The translations under genes were made by a program, and so were the position numbers. The notes below the pieces were generated by a model. It ran no database searches. It saw nothing but the letters and a program-made list of their open reading frames with translations, and had not been told where the DNA came from. Positions 34,475 to 42,256 of a stretch of 64,000 bases of DNA are shown here, one piece after another. The DNA is from Sphingobacterium yanglingense. GTDB lineage: Bacteria > Bacteroidota > Bacteroidia > Sphingobacteriales > Sphingobacteriaceae. Position 1 is the first letter of the stretch. Each line of letters begins with the position of its first letter. The stretch covers positions 1 through 64,000 of the forward strand of contig NZ_SNYV01000014.1 in NCBI RefSeq assembly GCF_004363245.1. Reading direction: 5' to 3'.

Positions 34475-34649
34475 GTCTCCTTTTATAGCAGCGGGTATAA
34501 ACTATTTTTATAATTTTAACAATCTCCACAAACAATGTTTTTCTGGACGTGTTTGTCATAATATTAAGACTTAAACAAGGTGGACTGGAGAATTAAGAAT
34601 AGGGAAGGATGGATTGCCATCGTATTGAATAGCTAAAATAAAATGGGGT

Positions 34650-36125
34650 ATGATAAAGAAAACTAATGTATTGTCAATGTTGTTGACGTTGCTATGTGTC
34701 AGCTTTCTACAAGTGACTATAGCGCAGTCGACAATAGATTCATTGGTACAACAACCCGTTGATTCGGTTATGTTTCCCAAACAATTGTGGAAGCCTATTC
34801 AACTTGGTGTGGCAGATTCCGAACAGCAGGTACTGAACCCAAAGCGTCCCAAGCACTTTTGGAGGGCGGGTACCGAATGGTTTTTAGCGCAAGCTTTCCC
34901 TGCCACCTTTAACCGGTTTATCACCAAAGATCCTTATTCTTATATTACGTTCAAGAATTTTATCCAGCATCAGCGGCTTAGTGCCTGGGATTGGGATGAT
35001 AATCAATTTACCACGAACCAGATCGATCATCCGTATCATGGGCAGATCTATTTTAACGCATTCAGAAGTAACGGTTATAACTTTTACCAATCCAGTTTGG
35101 CCACATTTGTAGGTTCTTATATCTGGGAGACGGCTGGTGAGACACAGCATCCGGCAATCAATGATCTCGTTAACACGACTTTTGGCGGTATTATTCTGGG
35201 AGAGATGACTCATCGGGTATCCCGTAATATTTTAGCTAGAAGTAGGAATGGGCATAATGTTGTCGGCAATGAGCTTGTGGCGCTAATAGTAAACCCTGTC
35301 AATAGCTTAAATCGATTGTTGGATGGAAAGTGGGGGAAACGGGTAGATGACTATTATTTGGCAGACTCTTCGGTTATCAGTGCCGAAATCGATGCTGGGT
35401 TTAGACGATTTGATGCCAAAGAAGGTGATTTCTTGTCCAAAGGTAAAGATTCTTTTTACACTCGCTTGAGGTTTAAATACAGTAATGGTGAGCATAACTA
35501 TAAGCGGCCATTCGACCAATTCTCCGTTAATCTAGAGGCAGGGAGTGGCGATAGTACCTTTATAAATGCGGTCAATGTTCATGCGCTCTTATATGGCGCC
35601 CAGTTTTTTAAATCACAGAAAGGAGAGCATTATGGTACACTGAATGCACATTATGATTTCTATAATAACGATGCTTTCTTTTACGGAGCACAGAGTTTAA
35701 ATTACAATTGGTTGTCTGAGTTTACTTACAAGAGTCAGAATAAACTAAATTTGAGCCTAGGGGTGGGAGCAGTGCTCCTAGCAGCAGTCCCTGATCCTTA
35801 TCTGTTATATGGCGCTAGCCGTAATTATAATTATGGCTCCGGAGCTTCCTATCGTTTCAAAGGTGATCTTAGTTTACTAAACCGTTTGCTATTTACGATG
35901 GATTATAACGGAGGTGTCTTTTATACGATCAGCGGTACTCCTTCGTATTATATCTTGCATGCTGGTACGGTAGAAGGAAGCCTTAGGGTGTTTAAAAGGT
36001 GGTCTATCAATCTTCGTTCCGGCTATTTCTCCCTTCAGGGAGAATTCAGAGACGAAAAATATCCCGATTTTCATCGGGAATATCCATTTGGTTCTGTTTC
36101 TGTTGGCTACAACATCCAGTTTTAA
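34650..36125 (+). CDS. DUF3943 family outer-membrane protein
   Basis: A 491-residue exported protein with a signal peptide ending near TIAQS. The first half has the DUF3943 pattern: DDNQFTTNQIDHPYHGQIYFNAFRSNGYNFYQS, then FVGSYIWETAGETQHPAINDLVNTTFGGIILGEMTHRVS. The second half is a series of amphipathic strands ending in SVSVGYNIQF, as expected for an outer-membrane barrel. Function of the family is not known. Its TAA stop overlaps the converging GNAT gene stop by three bases. Confidence 0.82.
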   Translation: MIKKTNVLSMLLTLLCVSFLQVTIAQSTIDSLVQQPVDSVMFPKQLWKPIQLGVADSEQQVLNPKRPKHFWRAGTEWFLAQAFPATFNRFITKDPYSYITFKNFIQHQRLSAWDWDDNQFTTNQIDHPYHGQIYFNAFRSNGYNFYQSSLATFVGSYIWETAGETQHPAINDLVNTTFGGIILGEMTHRVSRNILARSRNGHNVVGNELVALIVNPVNSLNRLLDGKWGKRVDDYYLADSSVISAEIDAGFRRFDAKEGDFLSKGKDSFYTRLRFKYSNGEHNYKRPFDQFSVNLEAGSGDSTFINAVNVHALLYGAQFFKSQKGEHYGTLNAHYDFYNNDAFFYGAQSLNYNWLSEFTYKSQNKLNLSLGVGAVLLAAVPDPYLLYGASRNYNYGSGASYRFKGDLSLLNRLLFTMDYNGGVFYTISGTPSYYILHAGTVEGSLRVFKRWSINLRSGYFSLQGEFRDEKYPDFHREYPFGSVSVGYNIQF

Positions 36126-36679
36126 AGCTTGTACTGCATGTGTTCCATCTTTTTGCCGAATATAGAAACCTCTCTGCGTACGATAAAACCTAGTTTCTCA
36201 TATAGACGTTTAGCGCCGGGATTTTCATCATCGACCAAAAGTCCAAGAACTTCATTCCTTTTATGTACAAATTCCTCGATCACATAGTTGATCAACAGTT
36301 TTCCGACACCCTTACCTTGAGCCAGTTCACTCACGGCTATGGTATCTAGGTATATTTCGCCAGCCTCTGTCTCATTAGCAACCTGATAGTCTATTCCATA
36401 CTCTTTTTTTATATGGTCTAGTACAGGTTGGCGCAATTTCTCAAGCTGAGCACCGGGATACAGACATATCTGTCCCAGTATGCCATCTTGGTTCTCCGCA
36501 ACAAAGATATATTGATGAGAATATTGATTTCCCTCTTCTTGTATCAGTTGTGCTAGAAATTTCTTTCCTTCTTCAAAATCTTCTCTGCCGATAAACTGGT
36601 ATACAATATCAGTCATAGCGAGTATCATTATCCCAGCTATCTGATGTGCATCTTCTTTCTTTGCTCTACGTATCTCCAT
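36122..36679 (-). CDS. GNAT family N-acetyltransferase
   Basis: A 185-residue protein with the GNAT fold: IRRAKKEDAHQIAGIM at the start, the acetyl-CoA motif ELAQGKGVGKLLINYV and GLLVDDENPGAKRLYEKLGFIVRRE at the end. The acceptor substrate cannot be told. It lies downstream of the trigger factor gene but is separated from it by a terminator. Confidence 0.88.
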   Translation of the reverse strand: MEIRRAKKEDAHQIAGIMILAMTDIVYQFIGREDFEEGKKFLAQLIQEEGNQYSHQYIFVAENQDGILGQICLYPGAQLEKLRQPVLDHIKKEYGIDYQVANETEAGEIYLDTIAVSELAQGKGVGKLLINYVIEEFVHKRNEVLGLLVDDENPGAKRLYEKLGFIVRREVSIFGKKMEHMQYKL

Positions 36680-36701
36680 TCTACAAATTTAAGTATATAT
36701 A

Positions 36702-36736
36702 ACAAAAAAGGCCGACATATTACTGTCAGCCTTTTT
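36702..36736 (-). terminator. Terminator of the trigger factor gene
   Basis: An imperfect stem joins AAAAAAGGCCGACA and TGTCAGCCTTTTT around ATATTAC. On the minus strand it is followed by T residues. Confidence 0.7.
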
Positions 36737-36752
36737 CTTATTTCTTAGATTA

Positions 36753-38090
36753 CTATTTGTTATCAAGTTTCTCAAACTTATCGTAATCGATTTTCTTTGA
36801 TTTTGTCTTAACAGTAGTTTTCAAGTGATCAAAAACTTTAAGCGCTTTTACCTCTTCGAACAAACGGTTTGCTTGCTCTCTATCAGATAGAAGTTGCATT
36901 GCAAATTGACCTAGTTGCTCATCTGTAGGCTCTTCATTGATGTTGTACATCTTGATTTGACCATAGATACGTTCTTTCGCTAAATCTACAACCTCATCGT
37001 ATTTTACTTCTAGGTTGTTAGCCGTAACGATTCTGTTTTCGATGATAGTCCATTTCAAGTTATTCAAGAAGTCTGCAAATCCTTCTTCGATTTCCTCAGC
37101 TGAAAGGTTCGGGTTTGTAGCCTGTAACCATCTTTTTAAGAAATCTTCAGGGAACTTAGCCTCAACTTTTTCCATACCAAAAGTATACATGTCATTACGT
37201 AACTTCTGTGCAGAATTTTGTTTGAATAAGTTCTCAACTTCTTCTTTAACTTTTTCGTTGAATTGCTCTTCAGTTGTTACTTCTCCTTCTGGGAACAATT
37301 TGTCGAAAAATTCTTGATTTAAATCAGCTTCTTCAAGACGGTTAATGTTTTGAACTGTAAGTTCGAATTTAGTAACATCAAGGTTTTCAGCTTCTTCTTC
37401 TGTAATGCCTAAGATACGAGCGATGTCAGCAGCTTTGAATGCTTTTTTAATATCGATTTTAACGGTATCATCTTTTTTAAGACCTACCAACGATTTTTTA
37501 ATCTTAGCATCCTCAATTACATCTGTGCGTACAGATGTAGTTTTTTCTATACCGTCCTCTTTCTCTTGTTTTAAAGTAGCGTATAATACGTCACCTTCTT
37601 CAGAGACTTCTGGGTTGGTCATCTTTCCGTAGCTACGACGTAAATTTTTAGTACGTTCTACCAAAGTAGCTTCATCCGCTTTGATGTCATACTCTGTAAA
37701 CTCTGTTTCAGCAGAGAAAGGAACATCAAAAATAGGAGCTAGTCCGATTTCGTAATTAAAATTAAAAGTATCTTTAAAATCCCAGTTGTATTTGTTGTCT
37801 TCTTCGTTATCTACAGGAAGAGGTTGACCTAAAACTTCAAGTTTCTCTTCTGTGATATATGCAGAGATTTTTTCGTTTACAACGCGATTGATTTCGTCCA
37901 ACAAAATAGCCTTACCGTATGTACGTCTAATATGGCCCGTAGGTACCAATCCAGGACGAAAACCAGGTAGTTTTGCTTTTTTTGCTTGATCTTTAATCGC
38001 TTTGTCAACTGCAGGATTATAATCTTCTGGGGTTAAATCAACGGTAATTTTAGCGCTGATATCGTCGATTTTCTGATGTGAAATGTTCAT
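36753..38090 (-). CDS. tig: Trigger factor
   Basis: A 445-residue ribosome-bound chaperone. The N-terminal ribosome-binding domain contains the GFRPG signature (KLPGFRPGLVPTGHIRRTYG), the middle an FKBP-like segment (EEGDVLYATL through KKSLVGLKKDDTVKID) and the C-terminal half the helical chaperone arms. It folds nascent chains at the exit tunnel. The length is typical of Bacteroidota. It follows tRNA-Leu and its terminator. Confidence 0.92.
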   Translation of the reverse strand: MNISHQKIDDISAKITVDLTPEDYNPAVDKAIKDQAKKAKLPGFRPGLVPTGHIRRTYGKAILLDEINRVVNEKISAYITEEKLEVLGQPLPVDNEEDNKYNWDFKDTFNFNYEIGLAPIFDVPFSAETEFTEYDIKADEATLVERTKNLRRSYGKMTNPEVSEEGDVLYATLKQEKEDGIEKTTSVRTDVIEDAKIKKSLVGLKKDDTVKIDIKKAFKAADIARILGITEEEAENLDVTKFELTVQNINRLEEADLNQEFFDKLFPEGEVTTEEQFNEKVKEEVENLFKQNSAQKLRNDMYTFGMEKVEAKFPEDFLKRWLQATNPNLSAEEIEEGFADFLNNLKWTIIENRIVTANNLEVKYDEVVDLAKERIYGQIKMYNINEEPTDEQLGQFAMQLLSDREQANRLFEEVKALKVFDHLKTTVKTKSKKIDYDKFEKLDNK

Positions 38091-38123
38091 ACTTTTCTTA
38101 AGCGTTCGTTATTTTCGCATTAT

Positions 38124-38160
38124 AAAAAAAATCCTCCCGATTTCTGTTGGTCGGGAGGAT
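38124..38160 (-). terminator. Terminator of tRNA-Leu
   Basis: ATCCTCCCGA (38131-38140) with TCGGGAGGAT (38151-38160), a perfect 10-base stem; the minus strand then has a run of seven or more T (38130-38124). Confidence 0.85.
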
Positions 38161-38166
38161 ATCAAG

Positions 38167-38248
38167 TGCGGAAGAAGGGACTCGAACCCCCACGCCTCGC
38201 GGCGCCAGATCCTAAGTCTGGTGCGGCTACCAATTACGCCACTTCCGC
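38167..38248 (-). tRNA. tRNA-Leu (anticodon TAG)
   Basis: On the minus strand the acceptor stem is GCGGAAG/CTTCCGC with discriminator A. The anticodon stem CCAGA/TCTGG encloses CTTAGGA, giving anticodon TAG. A variable arm of class II type (CGCCGCGAGGCG) and T arm GGGTTCGAGTCCC follow. CCA is not encoded. Confidence 0.94.
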
Positions 38249-38273
38249 AGTTATTAGGATTTCTTTTGTGATA

Positions 38274-38304
38274 CAAAGATAGAACTCAAAACGATATTTG
38301 TCAA
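38274..38304 (-). promoter_or_regulatory. Promoter of tRNA-Leu
   Basis: On the minus strand TTG (38304-38302), a 20-base spacer and TATCTTTG (38281-38274). Confidence 0.65.
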
Positions 38305-38538
38305 GGATTTTCTATAAAAAAATGATAATACAGATGTGTTTTTTATCTAACAGCCTATAATTCAAGTTGATTTTTTTTAAAAAAAGTTTGTCGAAATGTT
38401 AAATAGAGGGCCGATGAGGCCTTCTGTGGAGGATTTATCCCTTTAAATGGGGGAAATCAGTTAAGTATTTACCGATTGGTTCCTATAAAAGGAGATTGTT
38501 TTTTGAAAAAATAGTTGCGAGTATGGATTTTTGTATGT
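38305..38538. other. Gene-free AT-rich region
   Basis: I see no gene, strong hairpin or repeat in this stretch between the tRNA-Leu promoter and the operator at 38539. Confidence 0.45.
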
Positions 38539-38557
38539 TACTTTGAATATCAAAGTA
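38539..38557. promoter_or_regulatory. Operator upstream of the membrane protein/regulator operon
   Basis: TACTTTG (38539-38545), AATAT, CAAAGTA (38551-38557) is a perfect 7-base inverted repeat ending six bases before the ATG at 38563. A near-identical element lies at 39500-39516 upstream of creD. It overlaps a likely -7 box (TTACTTTG), which suggests repression. Confidence 0.65.
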
Positions 38558-38562
38558 CTTTT

Positions 38563-39183
38563 ATGAGTCAACAGGATTTAATTAAGGAAATAGGGCAGAT
38601 ACGTTCGTTGATGGAGCGTTCCTCTAAATTTATGTCTATAAGTGGTCTTTCGGGAATCCTTATAGGAAGCTATGCTTTAATAGGTGCCTTCTTTGGTTAT
38701 ATTACAGTATACGGCTACCGCAGTGATTTCAGATATAGGGATAACTATATAACCGATTCGGGGATTATCGGAAAGCTTGTGCTTATTGCTGGATTGGTCT
38801 TGCTTTTGTCTATCCTTACTGGTTTCCTGATGGCCAGGTACAAAGCAAAAAAGAACAATCAGACTATATGGAATGCGACCAGTAAAGGCTTGTTGACAGC
38901 TACAGCGATACCACTATTGACAGGGGGCTTGTTCTCATTGTTATTGGTATATAAAGGCGAGTACGGTTTGATTGCTTCTTCGTTACTGATTTTTTACGGA
39001 TTGGCATTATGTGCTGCCAGCACATTTACCTTTAAAGAGGCAAGATGGTTAGGTCTAATGGATATCGTATTAGGACTATTGGCACTATGTTTTCCTGGGT
39101 ACGGACTTTGGTTTTGGGCGATCGGTTTTGGTCTACTGCATATTATTTACGGAATTATAGTTCATCAACGTTACGAGAAGTGA
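38563..39183 (+). CDS. Hypothetical membrane protein coupled to a winged-helix regulator
   Basis: The start is placed at ATG 38563 (MSQQDLIKEIGQIRSLMERS), directly after the operator. The 206-residue product has a short cytoplasmic N-terminal helix, then six predicted membrane helices, including LSGILIGSYALIGAFFGYI, GKLVLIAGLVLLLSILTGFLM, ATAIPLLTGGLFSLLLVY and LLALCFPGYGLWFWAIGFGLLHIIYGI. No transport motif is seen. Its stop overlaps the regulator start (GTGA), so the two are translated together. It may sense a membrane or envelope state for the regulator (inference). Confidence 0.78.
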   Translation: MSQQDLIKEIGQIRSLMERSSKFMSISGLSGILIGSYALIGAFFGYITVYGYRSDFRYRDNYITDSGIIGKLVLIAGLVLLLSILTGFLMARYKAKKNNQTIWNATSKGLLTATAIPLLTGGLFSLLLVYKGEYGLIASSLLIFYGLALCAASTFTFKEARWLGLMDIVLGLLALCFPGYGLWFWAIGFGLLHIIYGIIVHQRYEK

Positions 39184-39482
39184 GTTTAGACCTATCCCTA
39201 TATGATAAAGTGTTGGAGAATCGTGTCCGTTTGCAGATCATGAGTGTATTGGTTGCAAATGAGTATTATGATTTTAATTCGCTGAAAGAACTCTTGCAGG
39301 TTACTGATGGTAATTTAGCTTCTAATCTTAAGAGCTTGGAAAAGGAAGGCTACCTTATCGTTGAAAAGAGTTTTGTGGATAGAAAGCCTAATACTAAGTA
39401 TATCCGTACAGATAAGGGGCAGAAAGCTTTTGAAAACCATTTAAGCGCACTCGAAAATTTAATAAAACAACAGTATAAATAG
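39180..39482 (+). CDS. Winged-helix transcriptional regulator
   Basis: The start is placed at GTG 39180, which overlaps the upstream TGA; an earlier in-frame start at 39045 would lie wholly inside the upstream gene. The 100-residue product is a MarR/ArsR-like winged helix: VLENRVRLQIMSVLV, FNSLKELLQVTDGNLASNLKSLEKEGYLIVEKSFVDRKPNTKYIRTDKG. The protein of this size class usually represses its own operon. The paired TACTTTG-type operators on both sides are its likely sites. Confidence 0.88.
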   Translation: MSLDLSLYDKVLENRVRLQIMSVLVANEYYDFNSLKELLQVTDGNLASNLKSLEKEGYLIVEKSFVDRKPNTKYIRTDKGQKAFENHLSALENLIKQQYK

Positions 39483-39499
39483 TTTTTTTTGTCTATCAA

Positions 39500-39521
39500 C
39501 TTTGAAAAGCAAAGTACTTTT
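39500..39521. promoter_or_regulatory. Operator upstream of creD
   Basis: ACTTTG (39499-39504), AAAAG, CAAAGT (39510-39515) repeats the element at 38539; the 22 bases from CTTTG onward differ from the first copy at only two positions. Confidence 0.6.
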
Positions 39522-39591
39522 TTTGTCAATAGAGTGCTTGAATAAATACATTATATAAAAAAAGTTAATCACATTTAAAATAATAACAATC

Positions 39592-41064
39592 ATGGAAAAT
39601 GAAGTAAAAACCCCTCCACAACTCCCAGGTTCGAATATCACGGTTTTCGAGCGCCTTAGTAATTCTGTCATTCTAAAGTTGTTTGTCATCTTTGTTCTAC
39701 TATTGATTATGATGATTCCGATGTCATTGGTTGATGATTTGGTCAGCGAGCGCAAGAATCGCGAGCAACAGGTTTCTTCCGAGATTGCAGCAAAATGGGG
39801 ACGGGATCAGGTAATTGCGAGTCCAGTATTGGCAGTTCCTTACGACTATGTAAGCGAGGTTGTTGAAAAAGATAGTAAAGGTAAAGATGTGGTTGTACAA
39901 CGTCTTGAGCAAGATTGGATGTTTCTATTGCCTAGTCAGGCACAGGTGCAGACAGATATTAAACCGGAGAGCTTAAAGAGGGGGATCTATGAATCTGTCG
40001 TATATAATTCAAGCTTTACTATAAAAGGAAATTTCGCTGGATTGGATATGAAATCGCTTCCGGTTGCGGCAGATAGGATGAGGTGGAGTGAGGCTCGTCT
40101 GGTCTTCGGTGTGCAAGATGTGAAAGGACTTTCTGCTGATCCTGAGCTGGAATGGGCAGGGCAGAAATTGCCGCTAACCATGGATGTCCGAAACTTCCAG
40201 TTGTTTAATAATAATATGGCTGCTAGTCTTCCATTAACTAAAGGGGAGGATACAAAGTTTGATTTTAAGATTCAGGTCAAGTTAAGAGGGTCTAAGTCTA
40301 TCAACTTCTTACCGTTGGCCAATCATACGGTGGTCCAAGCAAAGGGAGATTGGGGAAATCCAAGTTTCAACGGGGCCTACCTCCCAGAGGTGCGTGAGGT
40401 ATCGGATAAAGATTTTAATGCATCATGGAATATTCCTTCTTTTGGCAGAAAGCTACCACAGCAATGGTCCGGAGGAAATGACCGTCTGTACCGCTTTTCG
40501 GGAATGTCGCTCGCTGAGGCAGATTTCGATAATTATATAGAGGCAACCGAAACTGCAGCAAGTGTGAATATAGAAGCAGCGACAGATATGGATATGGTTC
40601 AGATCAATTTCCTGCCTGAAGTGAATAATTATCAAAAGACAACCCGGGTTGCCAAATATGGAATCCTCGTTATTGTATTGACATTTGCATCCTTATTTTT
40701 TACGGAGATTATTAAAAAGCAACGCATTCATCTTATTCAGTATATCCTGATAGGGGCGGCCATGATTTTGTTCTATTCGCTGTTATTGGCAATCTCGGAA
40801 CACCTGGGATTTAATATTGCTTATTTGCTGGCTGCAGTGGCTACCATCGTATTGATTGCATCTTTTATCCGGATGATTACCAAAGACAATAAAACGGCGT
40901 TGTTATTTACAGGGATCTTAGGGTTGTTTTATGGCTTTATATTCGTATTGATGCAACTGCGCGATTACTCCCTAATCGTAGGTACAGTCGGGGTATTTGT
41001 TATTCTAGCTATTCTTATGCGTATATCCACTAAGGTCAATTGGTATCAGTTTGACAAACAATGA
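39592..41064 (+). CDS. creD: CreD family inner-membrane protein
   Basis: A 490-residue protein. A membrane helix at about 28-48 (LKLFVIFVLLLIMMIPMSLV) is followed by DDLVSERKNREQQVSSEIAAKWGRDQ, the CreD signature, and a large periplasmic domain to about residue 345. Five or six C-terminal helices follow. CreD proteins are linked to envelope stress and to resistance phenotypes when overproduced. Here the gene follows a coupled membrane protein/winged-helix pair and shares its operator, replacing the CreBC two-component system of enterobacteria. Confidence 0.88.
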   Translation: MENEVKTPPQLPGSNITVFERLSNSVILKLFVIFVLLLIMMIPMSLVDDLVSERKNREQQVSSEIAAKWGRDQVIASPVLAVPYDYVSEVVEKDSKGKDVVVQRLEQDWMFLLPSQAQVQTDIKPESLKRGIYESVVYNSSFTIKGNFAGLDMKSLPVAADRMRWSEARLVFGVQDVKGLSADPELEWAGQKLPLTMDVRNFQLFNNNMAASLPLTKGEDTKFDFKIQVKLRGSKSINFLPLANHTVVQAKGDWGNPSFNGAYLPEVREVSDKDFNASWNIPSFGRKLPQQWSGGNDRLYRFSGMSLAEADFDNYIEATETAASVNIEAATDMDMVQINFLPEVNNYQKTTRVAKYGILVIVLTFASLFFTEIIKKQRIHLIQYILIGAAMILFYSLLLAISEHLGFNIAYLLAAVATIVLIASFIRMITKDNKTALLFTGILGLFYGFIFVLMQLRDYSLIVGTVGVFVILAILMRISTKVNWYQFDKQ

Positions 41065-41139
41065 GACTAGGTCCAGAAGGCATCAAGATGTATGTTACCT
41101 ACATCTTGATGCTACTTAAACGGTTTTGACAAAGCTCTG

Positions 41140-41775
41140 CTAGACGCAGCCTGCATAGCCTGAATCCGACGTTTTCCCGGTGAATATGTCGATGACAGCA
41201 ATGTAAATATGCAGCTGTTGTATTTTAGCATAGTAATCGGGAAGTTGCCATTCCAATTCGCCCGAGTGGATGGTGGCCCCTCCTTCATACAAGCTGGCTT
41301 CATTTTCGATGTCATACGCCAGTAGTAATAAGTTGTAAGATTTACCTCGGTAAGGCTGCGGTTCCCAAGCTATTGTTAATTTATCCTGATCTCGGCTCAG
41401 TGATAACACAATAGGTGTTAGGAGCTCACCTCTAGAAAGGAGTGCTTTTTCTGGATTAACATAAGGGATGTTGTCTTCTGTATAGTCCAATGCCGTTTGG
41501 AAGACATGTGATTGCGCTGCTTGAAAAGCCCCAACTCGACTGCCCGGAGGAGCGATATTTTTGTATCCAAGTTTGATGATTTCTTTGATTGGAGATAAAA
41601 ATTTTGACACGGCCTTCATCCGGTTACGGTTGACCAGAGCCAAGGGGCTGGGTTTACGCTTGACATAATTAGGAAGCCCACGAATAATTGCCTGTCCATT
41701 TAATTCGTAACCTACAACACTACCTACTTTTCCGGAGAATGGACCATTGATTCCTTCTTTTAGTATTGCCATCAT
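41140..41775 (-). CDS. DUF6266 family protein
   Basis: A 211-residue protein without a signal peptide. The N-terminus, MAILKEGINGPFSGKVGSVVG, and the following LNGQAIIRGLPNYVKRKPSPLALVNRNRM are the hallmark of DUF6266, a family found often in Sphingobacteriaceae in several paralogues. The C-terminal half is beta-rich, resembling a fibronectin-like fold. Two ATG codons are adjacent (41775 and 41772). Function is unknown. Three 11-base repeats inside an inverted repeat lie upstream. Confidence 0.8.
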   Translation of the reverse strand: MMAILKEGINGPFSGKVGSVVGYELNGQAIIRGLPNYVKRKPSPLALVNRNRMKAVSKFLSPIKEIIKLGYKNIAPPGSRVGAFQAAQSHVFQTALDYTEDNIPYVNPEKALLSRGELLTPIVLSLSRDQDKLTIAWEPQPYRGKSYNLLLLAYDIENEASLYEGGATIHSGELEWQLPDYYAKIQQLHIYIAVIDIFTGKTSDSGYAGCV

Positions 41776-42256
41776 TTTTTGATTTTGGAATTGTCGAATC
41801 CAGATAGGGTTCGAAACATATTCCGTAATAGTTTATAATTAATTATTACTAAATATACATATAGTTCTGATAATATAGAAATATAATAGAGTCAATCTAG
41901 TGTATTTATAGTGTTTTACCTCTATGAACCCTCTACAAACCCTCTATTTAAGCACTATAAAATCTCTGTTATTTTATAATCAATAATCAGCTTGATTCCC
42001 TCTTGTAGTTTAATTTTAAAGAAATATGTTTTGAGCGACCATCGCAGATGTCGGTTTCTGGATAAATCGCTAAATATTGCTGTAAAAGGAAGGTTTTTTG
42101 TGTTTTTTTTTGTGATGCAAGGTTGTATCCGAAAAATTTACGAAAAATTAACAACCTAGCTGAAGTAAATGATATTAAACCTAAATTTGATTGTAACCCA
42201 AGCAGTCTTCAACTTAAGGTGGACTGCGCACATGTAAACTCAGCGAAGTACAAAGT
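41776..42256. other. Long divergent intergenic region between the DUF6266 and M16 genes
   Basis: This 481-base AT-rich gap holds the repeat structure at 41905-41961 and a -7 box TAAATTTG (42182-42189) for the M16 gene, which would give a leader of about 60 bases. I see no gene in it. Confidence 0.55.
41905..41961. repeat. Three 11-base direct repeats framed by a 9-base inverted repeat
   Basis: TTTATAGTG (41905-41913) and CACTATAAA (41953-41961) form a perfect inverted pair. Between them CCTCTATGAAC (41919-41929), CCTCTACAAAC (41930-41940) and CCTCTATTTAA (41941-41951) repeat in tandem. The 11-base period equals about one helical turn, as expected for cooperative protein sites. Confidence 0.6.

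Noticed and set aside
39045..39179. Earlier in-frame start for the winged-helix regulator
   Set aside because: It would lie wholly inside the upstream membrane-protein gene; GTG 39180 overlaps the upstream stop and gives the usual 100-residue size.
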